A stretch of 64,000 nt of DNA, from assembly GCA_945900755.1 (NCBI GenBank), contig CAMDKS010000002.1:62001-126000 (forward strand), read 5' to 3'. Positions 26,435 to 35,453 of the stretch are shown piece after piece (position 1 is the stretch's first letter; each line of letters opens with the position of its first letter). Position numbers and translations under genes: made by a program. Source of the stretch: Bdellovibrio sp. ZAP7 (GTDB lineage Bacteria > Bdellovibrionota_B > Oligoflexia > Oligoflexales > RGVZ01). The notes beneath the pieces were generated by a model that saw nothing but the letters and a program-made list of their open reading frames with translations, did no database searches and was not told where the DNA came from.

Positions 26435-27850
26435 ATGAATGTAGTCGTATTATCCAAAGACGCACAGCTTCCCAATCAAATCACTGGAGCATTCCGTGAC
26501 AAAGCGATGTTGCCGGTTGAACCAACAAAAGCAAACGTCGTGCATTTTGAGGAGTTTGCCGATCTATCCACGTACCGTACTGACAATCCGATCGACTATA
26601 TTTTTATAGAGATCAATTTCAAGTCACTCCATGCATTCCAGGATGCGGGCACGACGATCGCTACGAGCATACAATTGACTAATCCCTCCGCCTTAATCTT
26701 CATGATGTTCAGCAAGTTGAAACCGACGGACGAGAACTCACTAAAAGAACTCCGACTGTCAAATCTCATTCACAAATCAGCGGCGGCGAAAACAATCATT
26801 GAAGCTATCTCAGTGGCGAAAAAAAGAGGCCTAGAACTGGCCGCTGAACGCAGACTTGTTGAAGATCAATACACGGCGTTTGTCACTGGCGTCGCTCAGT
26901 CCACCCAGAACCCCTCAGGGCTGAGTAATCTCCTCTTGAACTTTCCAAAACATCTACCTCGAATGTTCTCGGAAAAAATGGAGTTGAGTGCTGAGGCAGA
27001 ACAGAATCGTGAGGAAAGTGTCAAACTTTGGGAATTGGTCGCCATTCTTAATAAGGAATTATTACACACAGATCCGACATCTGCGGCATCAGCATACATG
27101 TACGGATTTGCCTGCATGAAGACTGGCGCACCAGTTCAAACCGTGGAAAAATACCTTCAATTGGCCGATTCTCTAGCTCCAGGAAATCTGGATCGTCTAA
27201 AGCGAACGACAGAGATATTCCTACAGTTGTCCCTTTCTTCAAGGGCTCGGGAGAGTTATAAAAAGGTGATCGGAAACATGCTCTCGATCAATTTTGACAA
27301 ACTAGAAAATATTCAAGCTCTAACTAACCACTCCGACTTAAAGCATGTCATAGAAGACCCGAAACTCTTGGAGACAGCAACGGCCATAGCTCGAGACCAT
27401 AACAACTCTGGAATTGCCTCTATTCGGGCTGCCCTCGAAGAACCAGATCCGACCGACGCATCTGGCCGCTTCGATAAAGCCCACAAGAGTTATGACTATG
27501 CACTTTGTATCATCGACAAAATTTTAGGGCCAACAATTGCCGATAAACTTAGATTTAACAAAGCATTAAGTGTACTTAAAAATCCCAATGCAAAAGAGCT
27601 CTCGATGATTTCATCCATAGATATTCTGACCGCATTGTCAACGTCACCAACATTTGCGAAGAAATCCAGATGTCTTGACCTGATCGCAGTATTAAGGGAT
27701 CGAGTGCAGGCGGGTACGGATGAACGGGTCTCACCAAGTTCAATACCAAATGTGGAAAATTCAAAAGTGGCGCAAACTACGCACACATTTAAATCTGTCG
27801 ACTTCGACCTAGACGCGGACTTTGAGGAAGAGTCACTTACTAGCAAATAG
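26435..27850 (+). CDS. Pseudo-receiver protein with helical repeats, unknown function
   Basis: No family is recognised with certainty. The first 120 of 471 residues look like a response-regulator fold (MNVVVLSKDAQLPNQI, DYIFIEINFK, ALIFMMFSK, LIHKSAAAKTIIEAI). The acceptor Asp position is not occupied by Asp (IFIEIN), so it is probably a pseudo-receiver. The rest is helical, with TPR-like segments (AASAYMYGFACMKTGA, VEKYLQLADSLAPGN). The acidic C-terminus ends FDLDADFEEESL. AAGGATG precedes the ATG. It is cytoplasmic and perhaps a scaffold in signalling. Confidence 0.6.
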   Translation: MNVVVLSKDAQLPNQITGAFRDKAMLPVEPTKANVVHFEEFADLSTYRTDNPIDYIFIEINFKSLHAFQDAGTTIATSIQLTNPSALIFMMFSKLKPTDENSLKELRLSNLIHKSAAAKTIIEAISVAKKRGLELAAERRLVEDQYTAFVTGVAQSTQNPSGLSNLLLNFPKHLPRMFSEKMELSAEAEQNREESVKLWELVAILNKELLHTDPTSAASAYMYGFACMKTGAPVQTVEKYLQLADSLAPGNLDRLKRTTEIFLQLSLSSRARESYKKVIGNMLSINFDKLENIQALTNHSDLKHVIEDPKLLETATAIARDHNNSGIASIRAALEEPDPTDASGRFDKAHKSYDYALCIIDKILGPTIADKLRFNKALSVLKNPNAKELSMISSIDILTALSTSPTFAKKSRCLDLIAVLRDRVQAGTDERVSPSSIPNVENSKVAQTTHTFKSVDFDLDADFEEESLTSK

Positions 27851-28058
27851 TCAATATTCCTCTATTTTGAAATCAAGGCAGCCAAAAACTGAGGACCTGT
27901 GATCTTTAGCCAATTAACTAGCTGATATTATATCTATAATTGACCAATCGAGAGCGGAAGCCGCTGAATTCAATCACTGAAACTTGACTTCACAATCGTG
28001 CCCGTTGATAATTCTAAATATGCGCACGTTAGATTACATCTCAAATAATAGGACAAAA

Positions 28059-28943
28059 ATGCCCGTCACCGATCATAAAAAAGTTTTATTTTTCCTCTCT
28101 AGAAAAGCAGCGTCCAACGTTCTTTTCACTTATTGCGTCTTCTTCAGTACGTCATTGATCGCAATGCGAGCAGGGCAAGAAGAAAGCGCTGCTGAGCGGG
28201 CAGCATTGGATAAACAGGCGGACAGATATTTACCTTTGGTCGGTATGATTTATGTGGACGGTGAGATCCCCGTTAAGTGGTGTAGTGCGGTGTTGCTTAG
28301 CGGCAAAGTTGTAATGACTACGGAAATGTGTATTCATGAACGAACAGTAGAGACCCTTCGTTTTGTTCCCGAAGGCAAGTCAGAACCTATGAATGTAGCC
28401 GCAATCCTCATCCATCCCTCGCTGAAGTATTCTGTTATGGAGGGGAACAGGGAGATCGAGGGCGGCTCTGTACTTGCCACTGATGGCGATGTGGCTCTGT
28501 TGCAGTTGACTTCTCCTGTGACGCTACCTGCGAATATAAAATACCCCACAATTACTGATGACGACCGACTTGCCATTGGAGAGCAGGCTTTGACTATTGG
28601 GTACGGCGAAACGGGTGATGTCACAAAGGACGAGGCTTTAGCCAAGGGAAAATGGCAAGGAAGCCGTGTCGCTAATTTAAAACACTATCTTACGGATCAA
28701 ATCACAGGGCATTTCTTTTTTACGTTCGCAGACCAGTTTTCAAAACAGATTCCTTGCAAAGGAGATGGGGGGGCGCCGTTGTTTTTAGGCCCTCACACAG
28801 GGGATGTTCAGCCCAAGCTAGTAGGCATTATAGCCTATACGAGAGCTTATGATTTACATTGCGGCAAGATAAAGTCGACCTACGCGGTAAGGCTCAGCGA
28901 ATATAAAGGATGGATTGACAGCCATCGCAATGGTTGGAAGTAA
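28059..28943 (+). CDS. Trypsin-fold protein lacking catalytic His and Ser (pseudoprotease)
   Basis: A secreted S1-family (chymotrypsin-fold) protein. The ATG at 28059 is preferred (AGGA just upstream, signal peptide right after); the longest frame begins at 27984. Counting from 27984, the usual TAAHC reads MTTEMC, so the catalytic His is Met115. The Asp is kept (GDVALLQL, Asp169). The usual GDSGGP reads GDGGAP, so the nucleophile Ser is Gly262. Two of three catalytic residues are therefore gone. LTIGYGETG, VRLSEYKGWID and the cysteine pattern show the fold is otherwise intact. It precedes an HExxH protein by 25 bases and is probably cotranscribed. A binding or regulatory role is likely. Confidence 0.82.
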   Translation: MPVTDHKKVLFFLSRKAASNVLFTYCVFFSTSLIAMRAGQEESAAERAALDKQADRYLPLVGMIYVDGEIPVKWCSAVLLSGKVVMTTEMCIHERTVETLRFVPEGKSEPMNVAAILIHPSLKYSVMEGNREIEGGSVLATDGDVALLQLTSPVTLPANIKYPTITDDDRLAIGEQALTIGYGETGDVTKDEALAKGKWQGSRVANLKHYLTDQITGHFFFTFADQFSKQIPCKGDGGAPLFLGPHTGDVQPKLVGIIAYTRAYDLHCGKIKSTYAVRLSEYKGWIDSHRNGWK

Positions 28944-28968
28944 TTTGATGTTTGTACGAGGAGAGATC

Positions 28969-29655
28969 ATGAGGACAGTTTCGGTGTTGTTGGTTGCGAC
29001 TTTACCGCTGATATGGACTTGTAAAGCCCGCGATACAAATACGCAGTCGGCGGTCAAAGACGTGGCATCGGCAGGAGTCAATGATTGCACGAGTGAGATG
29101 GCGCAACAGGCGAACGATGCAGTCGCAAAGGCGATAGAAAATCTGGACTCTCCAACCTGCACGGTTATGAATGAAGGCTGGCGCTTGGACCTAAAGGCAC
29201 GTCTTAAGGGCAGTAAAAAATTGCGTTGCCCGAGAGTCAATCAGCGTGCGCGCTCAGAAGTGGCCTCTTTTCAAGAAGGTCACATCAATCTCGAGGCAAA
29301 ATTCTTTGAACTAAGTGCTGAACTACAGGCGGAGTCGATACTTCATGAGGCAATGCATGGCGTGCATCTTCCCTCGACCGCGGACCATGACGAGACCCAG
29401 CAGACCATTCAACGGGGAGCCGACATTAAAACAAGTCTCTGGCTCAGAGACGCGATCTATTTCTGCAGCATTTATTGTTCCCATGATGAAAGTGGAGCGA
29501 GAGAGCGCCTATCAAGTTACCTGCGATCCATGAGCGTTTCACCGGCTGGAAGTATGACGTCGAAAGAAGTTGAAAAGCTGTTGGAGGGCGTCCATTTGAC
29601 AAGGCACGCTGGCGAAATGTGCACGAATAGAAAAATACGTTATCTACCGCTCTAA
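28969..29655 (+). CDS. Exported HExxH protein, putative zinc metallopeptidase
   Basis: A 228-residue exported protein beginning at the ATG at 28969 (AGGAGAG site); an earlier in-frame start at 28915 overlaps the previous gene and lacks a signal peptide. The N-terminus MRTVSVLLVATLPLIWTCKA is a signal peptide, possibly lipoprotein type. The only active-site signature is ESILHEAMHGVHL, an HExxH zinc motif, with DHDET further on as a possible third ligand. Several cysteines suggest disulfides. No peptidase family is identified by eye. It follows the trypsin-fold pseudoprotease. Confidence 0.65.
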   Translation: MRTVSVLLVATLPLIWTCKARDTNTQSAVKDVASAGVNDCTSEMAQQANDAVAKAIENLDSPTCTVMNEGWRLDLKARLKGSKKLRCPRVNQRARSEVASFQEGHINLEAKFFELSAELQAESILHEAMHGVHLPSTADHDETQQTIQRGADIKTSLWLRDAIYFCSIYCSHDESGARERLSSYLRSMSVSPAGSMTSKEVEKLLEGVHLTRHAGEMCTNRKIRYLPL

Positions 29656-29671
29656 TCAAACACCTATAATA

Positions 29672-29721
29672 CCCGATATCCATCGCCTGCGATCGGGGCA
29701 CGTTTTTGGCGCTTTTGCGCC
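29672..29721 (+). terminator. Weak hairpins, possible terminator
   Basis: CCCGAT (29672-29677) pairs with ATCGGG (29692-29697) and is followed by CACGTTTTT; a second small hairpin GGCGC-TTTT-GCGCC lies at 29708-29721. It lies just after the HExxH gene, where a terminator is expected, but stems are short and the T-run is only five bases. Confidence 0.3.
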
Positions 29722-29840
29722 TCTTGAAATTAAGCTACAATATCGTATAAATTTCATGCTATTAAAGATTTTCATCAAGATCTCCGCCATTTTTCCGATA
29801 GAATCCCTAGGATGAATGTATACCTATGGGGGATTAACGA

Positions 29841-32432
29841 ATGGTTAGCAATATTCTTAGAGGAATCAGTATAATAGCAGCGTTAGCGATGCTCGCGGGT
29901 TGCAGCGATTCAACGTCGTTTCACTCAACAAGCTCGAGAATTGCTGTTAAAGACAAAAAATCAGGTGCCGATGGCATGCAGTTGCGAACTATCGAAAGAA
30001 ATTTTACTGCAGGGATCATGGCCTCGACCAATATTTCTCAGACTCTACCACGCAGTAAAGTAGAGTCCACGTTCACCATGACTGGCGCTCTCGGAGATCC
30101 TAGTCCACAGCCAGGAAGTGTCGCTGAAACTCTCGCACGAAGCGTAGTCAGCTCAAATGTGACTATGGCTGCTTCCTATTCCACACAAAATTCGTCCCTT
30201 GTTCAAGTGACTCGCCAGCCCATCATCGATACGTTTACCCAAGGAGGCTCCTCTACCTTCTCCGAATCATTTACTCAAACGAGCGTAAAAACTGGGCCTA
30301 TTGATATCCTAATTGTCATCGATAACTCAGGCTCCATGGCAGAAGAACAAGCCCAACTAGCATCAAAGCTTTCCCCACTACTTGATAGCCTCTCCAATGC
30401 GGACTGGCAAATATCAATCGTTACCACCGACTCTGCCAACGGTTGTCAGAGGTCGTTAATTCGCAAGGGTGACGCAAATTATTCTCAAGCCTTTAGCACC
30501 GCTATTTCCGGGGCCGGAACCGCAGGAAGTGGTAACGAACGCGGAATCCTGATGGCTGTAGCAGGTCTAAAAGGCTCGTTCACGGTACCAGGCAGCACAC
30601 CTGGCACCACTATCCTTGTTCCTGGCGCTGGAGCTTGTCCTACGAGCGCTGCGACTTGGGTGCGCCCTGGCGCACCAGTTGTAGTTCTAATTGTATCTGA
30701 TGAAGATAACTGCTCGAACAATGGCTCAGATTGCCCTGCCACAGATCCTTGGAAATACGACAGCTACCTGTACGATTATTTGAGCACCATTCGTACTCCG
30801 GGTGTAGACGCCAGGGTCTACGCTATTGACTGGGTGCCTAACACCGTTTGCCAAACTGGCATGCGTGTTGCAACTCAATATGACAATATCGTGACTCGCA
30901 CAAAAGGCTTATCAGGAAGCATTTGCGATGCCGACTATACGACGACTCTCAACCGGATATCTCAGGATGCGGCGTCTATTCTTAAAAACCAATTTTCGCT
31001 CAGCAACACTCCAGATGTCGGTTCCTCGAAAATCTACGTTGACAATGTTTTAACAAATACGGGCTGGAATATTGTTAACGGCACCCTTACGTTTACGACC
31101 ATTCCTACGTACGGAGCTGTCATTCGCGTCGATTACACTGTAACTGCCGGCACAATTCTATCGGACATTCAACTATCACAACCTGCTGCCCCAGAGACCA
31201 TCGTACTCAAAGTAAACGGCGCAGTCGTACCAGCGTCCTCTTATTCCTACAGCGCGACGACCAATAAAATCAGCTACCGCGCTCCCGACTTGGCGAACAT
31301 TCAGGTCGATTACCGAATGCTAACTCCCGCACTTCAGTCTAGCTTCACGGTAGGAGAGGGAGCGACTCCAGCGTCACTAGTGGTCAAAGTTAACAGTGCT
31401 ATCGTTAGCAATTACGCTTTGAATTCGGCGACTGGAGTCATAACCTTCTCTGTACCACCTCAAGATAGTGCCTCGATTTCGGCATCGTTCCAAAAATCAC
31501 TCGGAAATACCTTGGTTTATCCCTTCGTAATACCAGCAACGGTTGACTACCGTAACCTCGAAGCCACCATTTCTGGGTCCACTACTGCGGTTCCATTCAC
31601 CTTTCTAAACAACGCAGTGACCTTTGCTGCCGCTAATTTTGTCGAAGGTCTAGTCGTTAAAATCTCATATCGCAGTCGTCCTAAAAATCAAGCTGTTACG
31701 TTACTCCTTCCATTTACTCCAGTCAGCGGTTCCCTAAGTGTTGTGTCTGGAGGCGTAAGCTGTCCACCCGCTCAATACACCTTGACAGGCACATCCCTCG
31801 TCGTTAGTTGTGACCCAGGTGCCACCGACTACATCTCTGCAAGCTACATGTATTTGGATCCAAGCCTTGTAGGAACAATCGTTATGAGCAAAGTCCTACA
31901 ATACCCATTGCCAGTTCCTTCGACCGTCGATGCAAAATATTTCAAAGCGGTCATCGATGGCACCTCTGACGAAATTCCAGTATCCTGGAACGCAGGCATA
32001 GTCACGGTTGATGCTGCAAACTTTGTAATGGGACGAGTCATTCGCGTATCCTACTTAGGACGCACCATGGGCGGAACGGTTCACATTCCGTTAGCGCAGA
32101 CCCCAATACCTGAATCGTTGAGTGTTATAGCTGGAGCAAGCAAATGTGCTGCAGGCTCATACACGGTCTCCGCATCTGAACTCCTCGTTACTTGTGACGC
32201 AAGTGCTGCAGATGCCATTAATGTTACGTTTAACTACGTATCCGAGATCTCTAAGACGTTCGCCATTAATGACGTAGTTGTTCCAGACTCAGCCACTTGG
32301 ATCGTGAGCATAGATGGCACCCCTGCCGCTGTAAACGTTGATTACAGCAGAGTCGGCAATGTCGTCACCGTGTCAAAAAGTCTCACGGCATCGTCCAAGA
32401 TCAATATCGTAGTTAATTTTATGGGCGAATAG
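29841..32432 (+). CDS. VWA-domain lipoprotein with tandem beta modules
   Basis: An 863-residue outer-membrane or surface lipoprotein (lipobox AMLAGCSDS). A von Willebrand A domain occupies about residues 150-380: metal-ion-dependent adhesion motif VIDNSGSM (DxSxS), a following ITTDSANG-like strand region (SIVTTDSANG) and VVLIVSDEDNC. After it come about eight repeats of 45-60 residues, each with a V(K/D)G or VNG turn and ending in VDYT, VSYLG or VTFNY-type strands, resembling stacked beta-sandwich modules. This is an adhesin-like arrangement. It is probably a single gene. Confidence 0.82.
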   Translation: MVSNILRGISIIAALAMLAGCSDSTSFHSTSSRIAVKDKKSGADGMQLRTIERNFTAGIMASTNISQTLPRSKVESTFTMTGALGDPSPQPGSVAETLARSVVSSNVTMAASYSTQNSSLVQVTRQPIIDTFTQGGSSTFSESFTQTSVKTGPIDILIVIDNSGSMAEEQAQLASKLSPLLDSLSNADWQISIVTTDSANGCQRSLIRKGDANYSQAFSTAISGAGTAGSGNERGILMAVAGLKGSFTVPGSTPGTTILVPGAGACPTSAATWVRPGAPVVVLIVSDEDNCSNNGSDCPATDPWKYDSYLYDYLSTIRTPGVDARVYAIDWVPNTVCQTGMRVATQYDNIVTRTKGLSGSICDADYTTTLNRISQDAASILKNQFSLSNTPDVGSSKIYVDNVLTNTGWNIVNGTLTFTTIPTYGAVIRVDYTVTAGTILSDIQLSQPAAPETIVLKVNGAVVPASSYSYSATTNKISYRAPDLANIQVDYRMLTPALQSSFTVGEGATPASLVVKVNSAIVSNYALNSATGVITFSVPPQDSASISASFQKSLGNTLVYPFVIPATVDYRNLEATISGSTTAVPFTFLNNAVTFAAANFVEGLVVKISYRSRPKNQAVTLLLPFTPVSGSLSVVSGGVSCPPAQYTLTGTSLVVSCDPGATDYISASYMYLDPSLVGTIVMSKVLQYPLPVPSTVDAKYFKAVIDGTSDEIPVSWNAGIVTVDAANFVMGRVIRVSYLGRTMGGTVHIPLAQTPIPESLSVIAGASKCAAGSYTVSASELLVTCDASAADAINVTFNYVSEISKTFAINDVVVPDSATWIVSIDGTPAAVNVDYSRVGNVVTVSKSLTASSKINIVVNFMGE

Positions 32433-32442
32433 CCAAATGAAT

Positions 32443-32481
32443 GGGTTCAAGGTCCGGGACAAATTGATTTAACTTGATAAT
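32443..32481. repeat. 39-bp direct repeat, left copy
   Basis: Identical over 39 bases to 32938-32976. The sequence starts GGGTTCAAGGTCCGGGAC and ends TTAACTTGATAAT. This copy is non-coding and lies 11 bases after the VWA lipoprotein gene. Read on the minus strand it repeats the last ten codons and stop of the S8 peptidase gene. Confidence 0.95.
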
Positions 32482-32589
32482 TGCGAAAATCGTACAATGT
32501 GTGTTGCTACTACAGCTCGCCACGCTGTTATTGGGCGGAGGTACATAACTGTGCAGACCATTTTCGATTTCATCAGGTCATGCCCCGCA

Positions 32590-32853
32590 CTATGCGGCAT
32601 TTTGGCGCGCCAGCGCCAGATCATACTCGGCCTGCATACGAACCCACATTTCGGCAGATGTCCCAAGTACTCGCTCCAAGTCAATTGCAAATTCACAGGA
32701 AATACCGCGCCGGCCATTAACGATTTCGTTAACTTTTCGAACTTGACAATCGATCTGCCTTGCCAATTCAGATTGGGACCATCCAAGTTCCTTTAAATAG
32801 TATTCCTCAAGAACTACACCGGGATGCAGGGGTTTCGGATTTTTAATCGCCAT
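32590..32853 (-). CDS. higA: HigA-family antitoxin (orphan)
   Basis: An 87-residue XRE-type DNA-binding antitoxin of the HigA family. The pattern PLHPGVVLEEYYLKELGWSQ, then ELARQI, NEIVNGRRGIS and LGTSAEMWVRMQAEYDLALA matches the family along its whole length. The ATG at 32853 (AGAGG upstream) is better than the TTG six bases earlier. HigB toxin genes normally lie directly upstream, but only 78 bases separate this start from the right-hand 39-bp repeat and no RelE-like frame exists on either side. It is therefore an orphan antitoxin, bracketed by perfect direct repeats. Confidence 0.88.
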   Translation of the reverse strand: MAIKNPKPLHPGVVLEEYYLKELGWSQSELARQIDCQVRKVNEIVNGRRGISCEFAIDLERVLGTSAEMWVRMQAEYDLALARQNAA

Positions 32854-32937
32854 GATCAACCTCTATGATAATTTTCAATTCTTACGTCATAAAATATACC
32901 GTTTTTGAATCTAAATGTTAGCCTCTTCAGCAGAATC

Positions 32938-32976
32938 GGGTTCAAGGTCCGGGACAAATTGATTTAACTTGATAAT
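32938..32976. repeat. 39-bp direct repeat, right copy, in the 3' end of the S8 peptidase gene
   Basis: Identical to 32443-32481. It contains the last codons (YQVKSICPGP) and the stop of the S8 peptidase gene plus five bases beyond it. The start-to-start distance is 495 bases and the segment between carries only the higA-like gene. A duplicated gene 3' end is the usual result of site-specific integration at a gene end. Confidence 0.95.
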
Positions 32977-35374
32977 ACGTCGGCGCCACAGCTAGGGCTA
33001 ACCGAATGGCTTCAGGGGTCTTTCCTGCAACCATCTCCGAGCGGCGAGCGGATAATTCTGCGGCCGTTGGTGCCCGTCGGTACATCAATTGGTAGGTCGG
33101 GTTAATCACAAATTTGGTTCGGTACTCGGTCGTATTCAATAACGTCAATGCCACGGTGTTCCTTGCTTTCCCCTGGGACAGAGCTTTTACACCTGCAGTA
33201 ATTTCTGCACTCGTACCTGCGCGCCCAAGCACGTTCAGGTAGATGAAGGGAACCCATTTAGCGGCTGTTCCGCCGCCGAGATTATAGTAGGCTTGTGTCA
33301 GCATGATTTGCGACATTAAATACACACTACCCTTTCCACTTCGGAGCATCGTGACCCAGCCCGCTAAACTCGCTGCTGGGGTCGTCCGTTTAAACAAACT
33401 CTGATAAGCCGTATTTACATTTAGCGTATAGGTTGCGTCACTCGTGAAAGCAGTGTTGGCGGCTGCTGTGGCAGTCGTCGTTTTTGCCACAATTTTGCCA
33501 CCAAGATTTTCAGCCTCACTGACATTGGCTGCGCGCCTGTATGCATCATAGATAAGCCACCTTGACCACGTAACGGCGCCGTTGACACAAACTGGTGCCT
33601 TCGTTGCGGCGCAGCATTGACGGTTAACCGTATATTTTTCGTAAGAGGTCACGGCCGTCATGCCCGTGAGACATGCCGCAGCTGGCAACATGAGTCGCGC
33701 GATAAAATTCGGCCCCTTTAACGCCACCTCTGCGGGACAAGAATTGAGGACACCTGCTGACGTCTGCTGCGACGTGGGTGTGGCTGTCAATGGCGGGTCG
33801 TAGGCCAAAGCCTTACTTAAGCTCACGTAGCCTTTCGACTGAGAGGATGTCGCAAGGGCAGTCGTCAACACCGAGGTTGCAAGTAAATTTTCTTTAATTT
33901 TTTCAGGTGTGGTTTTCTCGGGATCTGTTTTTGCAAAACGAGCCTTCATGAGCGCAGCCATTCCAGAAACCATCGGCGCAGAGAAAGATGTGCCGCTTGC
34001 TGCATCATATGTATCAGTCACACCGGTCGTATGAATTTGCTCTCCGGGTGCCATGACGTGAACTAAACTTTTATTAAAATTCGAAAAATACGACAGTCCA
34101 GCACTTCGATTAATGGACCCCACCGTTATTAAGTTTGGATACACGAATCCCGCAGGTGAGGTTTCGTTACCGGGAAGCCCAATATCTTTTGCCAAATTTC
34201 CTGCTGCAGCCACGAATAAAATTCCCGAACTCGCGGCCATTTCAATGACTGGCTTGATGTCAATGTCTAGGCTCGGTCCACCGGCCCAACTCGCATTGAT
34301 AATGTTCATTTTATTTGTGACCGCATATAAAATACATTCCGCCGCATCACTGCCTGAGCCCATGCCATCAGCACCAAGAAATTTCAAACCTGCAAGCTTA
34401 ACATTCCTGGCTACACCACTGACACCAATTGAGTTGTTACCCACGGCTCCGACAACACCGGCCGTTTGTGTGCCGTGACCATGATCATCCGTCGGATTAT
34501 TGTCATCATTGAGGCAGTCCCATCCATTGACATCGTCCACATACCCATTGCCATCATCATCAATGAGATTGGTCGATTTATTTTTTCCTTGAGCATCCGT
34601 GCCAGTTTCGCCGGGATTTTTCCAAATATTTGCGGCAAGGTCTGGGTGGTCTAACTGAATGCCGGTGTCGGTCAACCCCACGACGACGCCACTGGAATCC
34701 GACTGAGTATCCCAAGCCTTAACCGCGCCAATATCAACACCCGCTACACCTCCTGGAACGCCAGCGGGATCTGCTTGGTAGTCGATGCCGGTATTATTTA
34801 GTCCCCACTGTTTTTTAAATTCAATATCACTTGGCACACTATTGATGCTGATCACTGCGTCACCGTGGGCTTCGTCTATGACAACTGAATTGGCAAGGAA
34901 TACTTTAGCGCCAATCATACGATCACGCGCAGAGGTTGCCTTTTCATGATTTGCACATTCGAATACAACCATATTTAGTGCAGGAACCGCCTTGAGCAGT
35001 TTTCCGTGATAATGACTTATGATTCGGTCCAACACCGGGTGGCGCACTAAGGCAAGTTTATCGGCTTGCCATAAATTAAATTCTGGGTCGTTGAGCTTCA
35101 CCACAAGTCTGGCGGTTTTAGACGCTGGAAGTATATTTACAAGTCCTACGGCAGCCTTCGCTCTCGCCGCTTCATCCATCCCTGCAAGCTCTAAATCAGC
35201 CACTTCAATTTGGCGGTCAAGCTCGTGCATATCTTTGGCATGCCTGGCCTCGGCAAGAGTTGGCATAGGCCGGCTATTGGTGGTCGCGAGATTGGCCCTT
35301 GGACGACAAGAGCTGGCCAAGCCTAGAAGGCCTGCCAGCATCAAGTATGTCGATATTACAAAAACAGATTTCAC
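32942..35374 (-). CDS. Subtilisin-family (S8) serine protease lipoprotein
   Basis: An 810-residue exported protease with a lipoprotein-like signal (MLAGLLGLASSCRP). An I9-like propeptide follows (about 80-180: ARLVVKLND, VPALNMVVFEC). The catalytic domain has Asp in VVGLTDTGIQLDHPDL, His in DDHGHGTQTAGVVGA, Asn in INASWAGG and Ser in ASGTSFSAPMVSGMAAL. After a Cys-rich segment, about 200 C-terminal residues form three DUF4214-like repeats (AYQSLFKRTTPAAS, IYLNVLGRAGTSAE, TYQLMYRRAPTAAE). It is the last gene of a five-gene leftward operon and may process its secreted neighbours. Its last ten codons belong to a duplicated 39-bp sequence. Confidence 0.92.
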   Translation of the reverse strand: MKSVFVISTYLMLAGLLGLASSCRPRANLATTNSRPMPTLAEARHAKDMHELDRQIEVADLELAGMDEAARAKAAVGLVNILPASKTARLVVKLNDPEFNLWQADKLALVRHPVLDRIISHYHGKLLKAVPALNMVVFECANHEKATSARDRMIGAKVFLANSVVIDEAHGDAVISINSVPSDIEFKKQWGLNNTGIDYQADPAGVPGGVAGVDIGAVKAWDTQSDSSGVVVGLTDTGIQLDHPDLAANIWKNPGETGTDAQGKNKSTNLIDDDGNGYVDDVNGWDCLNDDNNPTDDHGHGTQTAGVVGAVGNNSIGVSGVARNVKLAGLKFLGADGMGSGSDAAECILYAVTNKMNIINASWAGGPSLDIDIKPVIEMAASSGILFVAAAGNLAKDIGLPGNETSPAGFVYPNLITVGSINRSAGLSYFSNFNKSLVHVMAPGEQIHTTGVTDTYDAASGTSFSAPMVSGMAALMKARFAKTDPEKTTPEKIKENLLATSVLTTALATSSQSKGYVSLSKALAYDPPLTATPTSQQTSAGVLNSCPAEVALKGPNFIARLMLPAAACLTGMTAVTSYEKYTVNRQCCAATKAPVCVNGAVTWSRWLIYDAYRRAANVSEAENLGGKIVAKTTTATAAANTAFTSDATYTLNVNTAYQSLFKRTTPAASLAGWVTMLRSGKGSVYLMSQIMLTQAYYNLGGGTAAKWVPFIYLNVLGRAGTSAEITAGVKALSQGKARNTVALTLLNTTEYRTKFVINPTYQLMYRRAPTAAELSARRSEMVAGKTPEAIRLALAVAPTYYQVKSICPGP

Positions 35375-35453
35375 TTAACACGACTCCAGTCCCAGTAACC
35401 AGCAATCAAAGGATCCAGAAATCAAAGGATCCCAAAATCAAAGGATTCCGAAA

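Noticed and set aside
28915-28968. Longer start for the HExxH protein
   Set aside because: It overlaps the trypsin-fold gene and would bury the signal peptide; the ATG at 28969 has a good ribosome site.
32469-32786. 105-codon leftward frame overlapping higA
   Set aside because: Out of frame with the clear HigA match and includes part of the 39-bp repeat; no domain.
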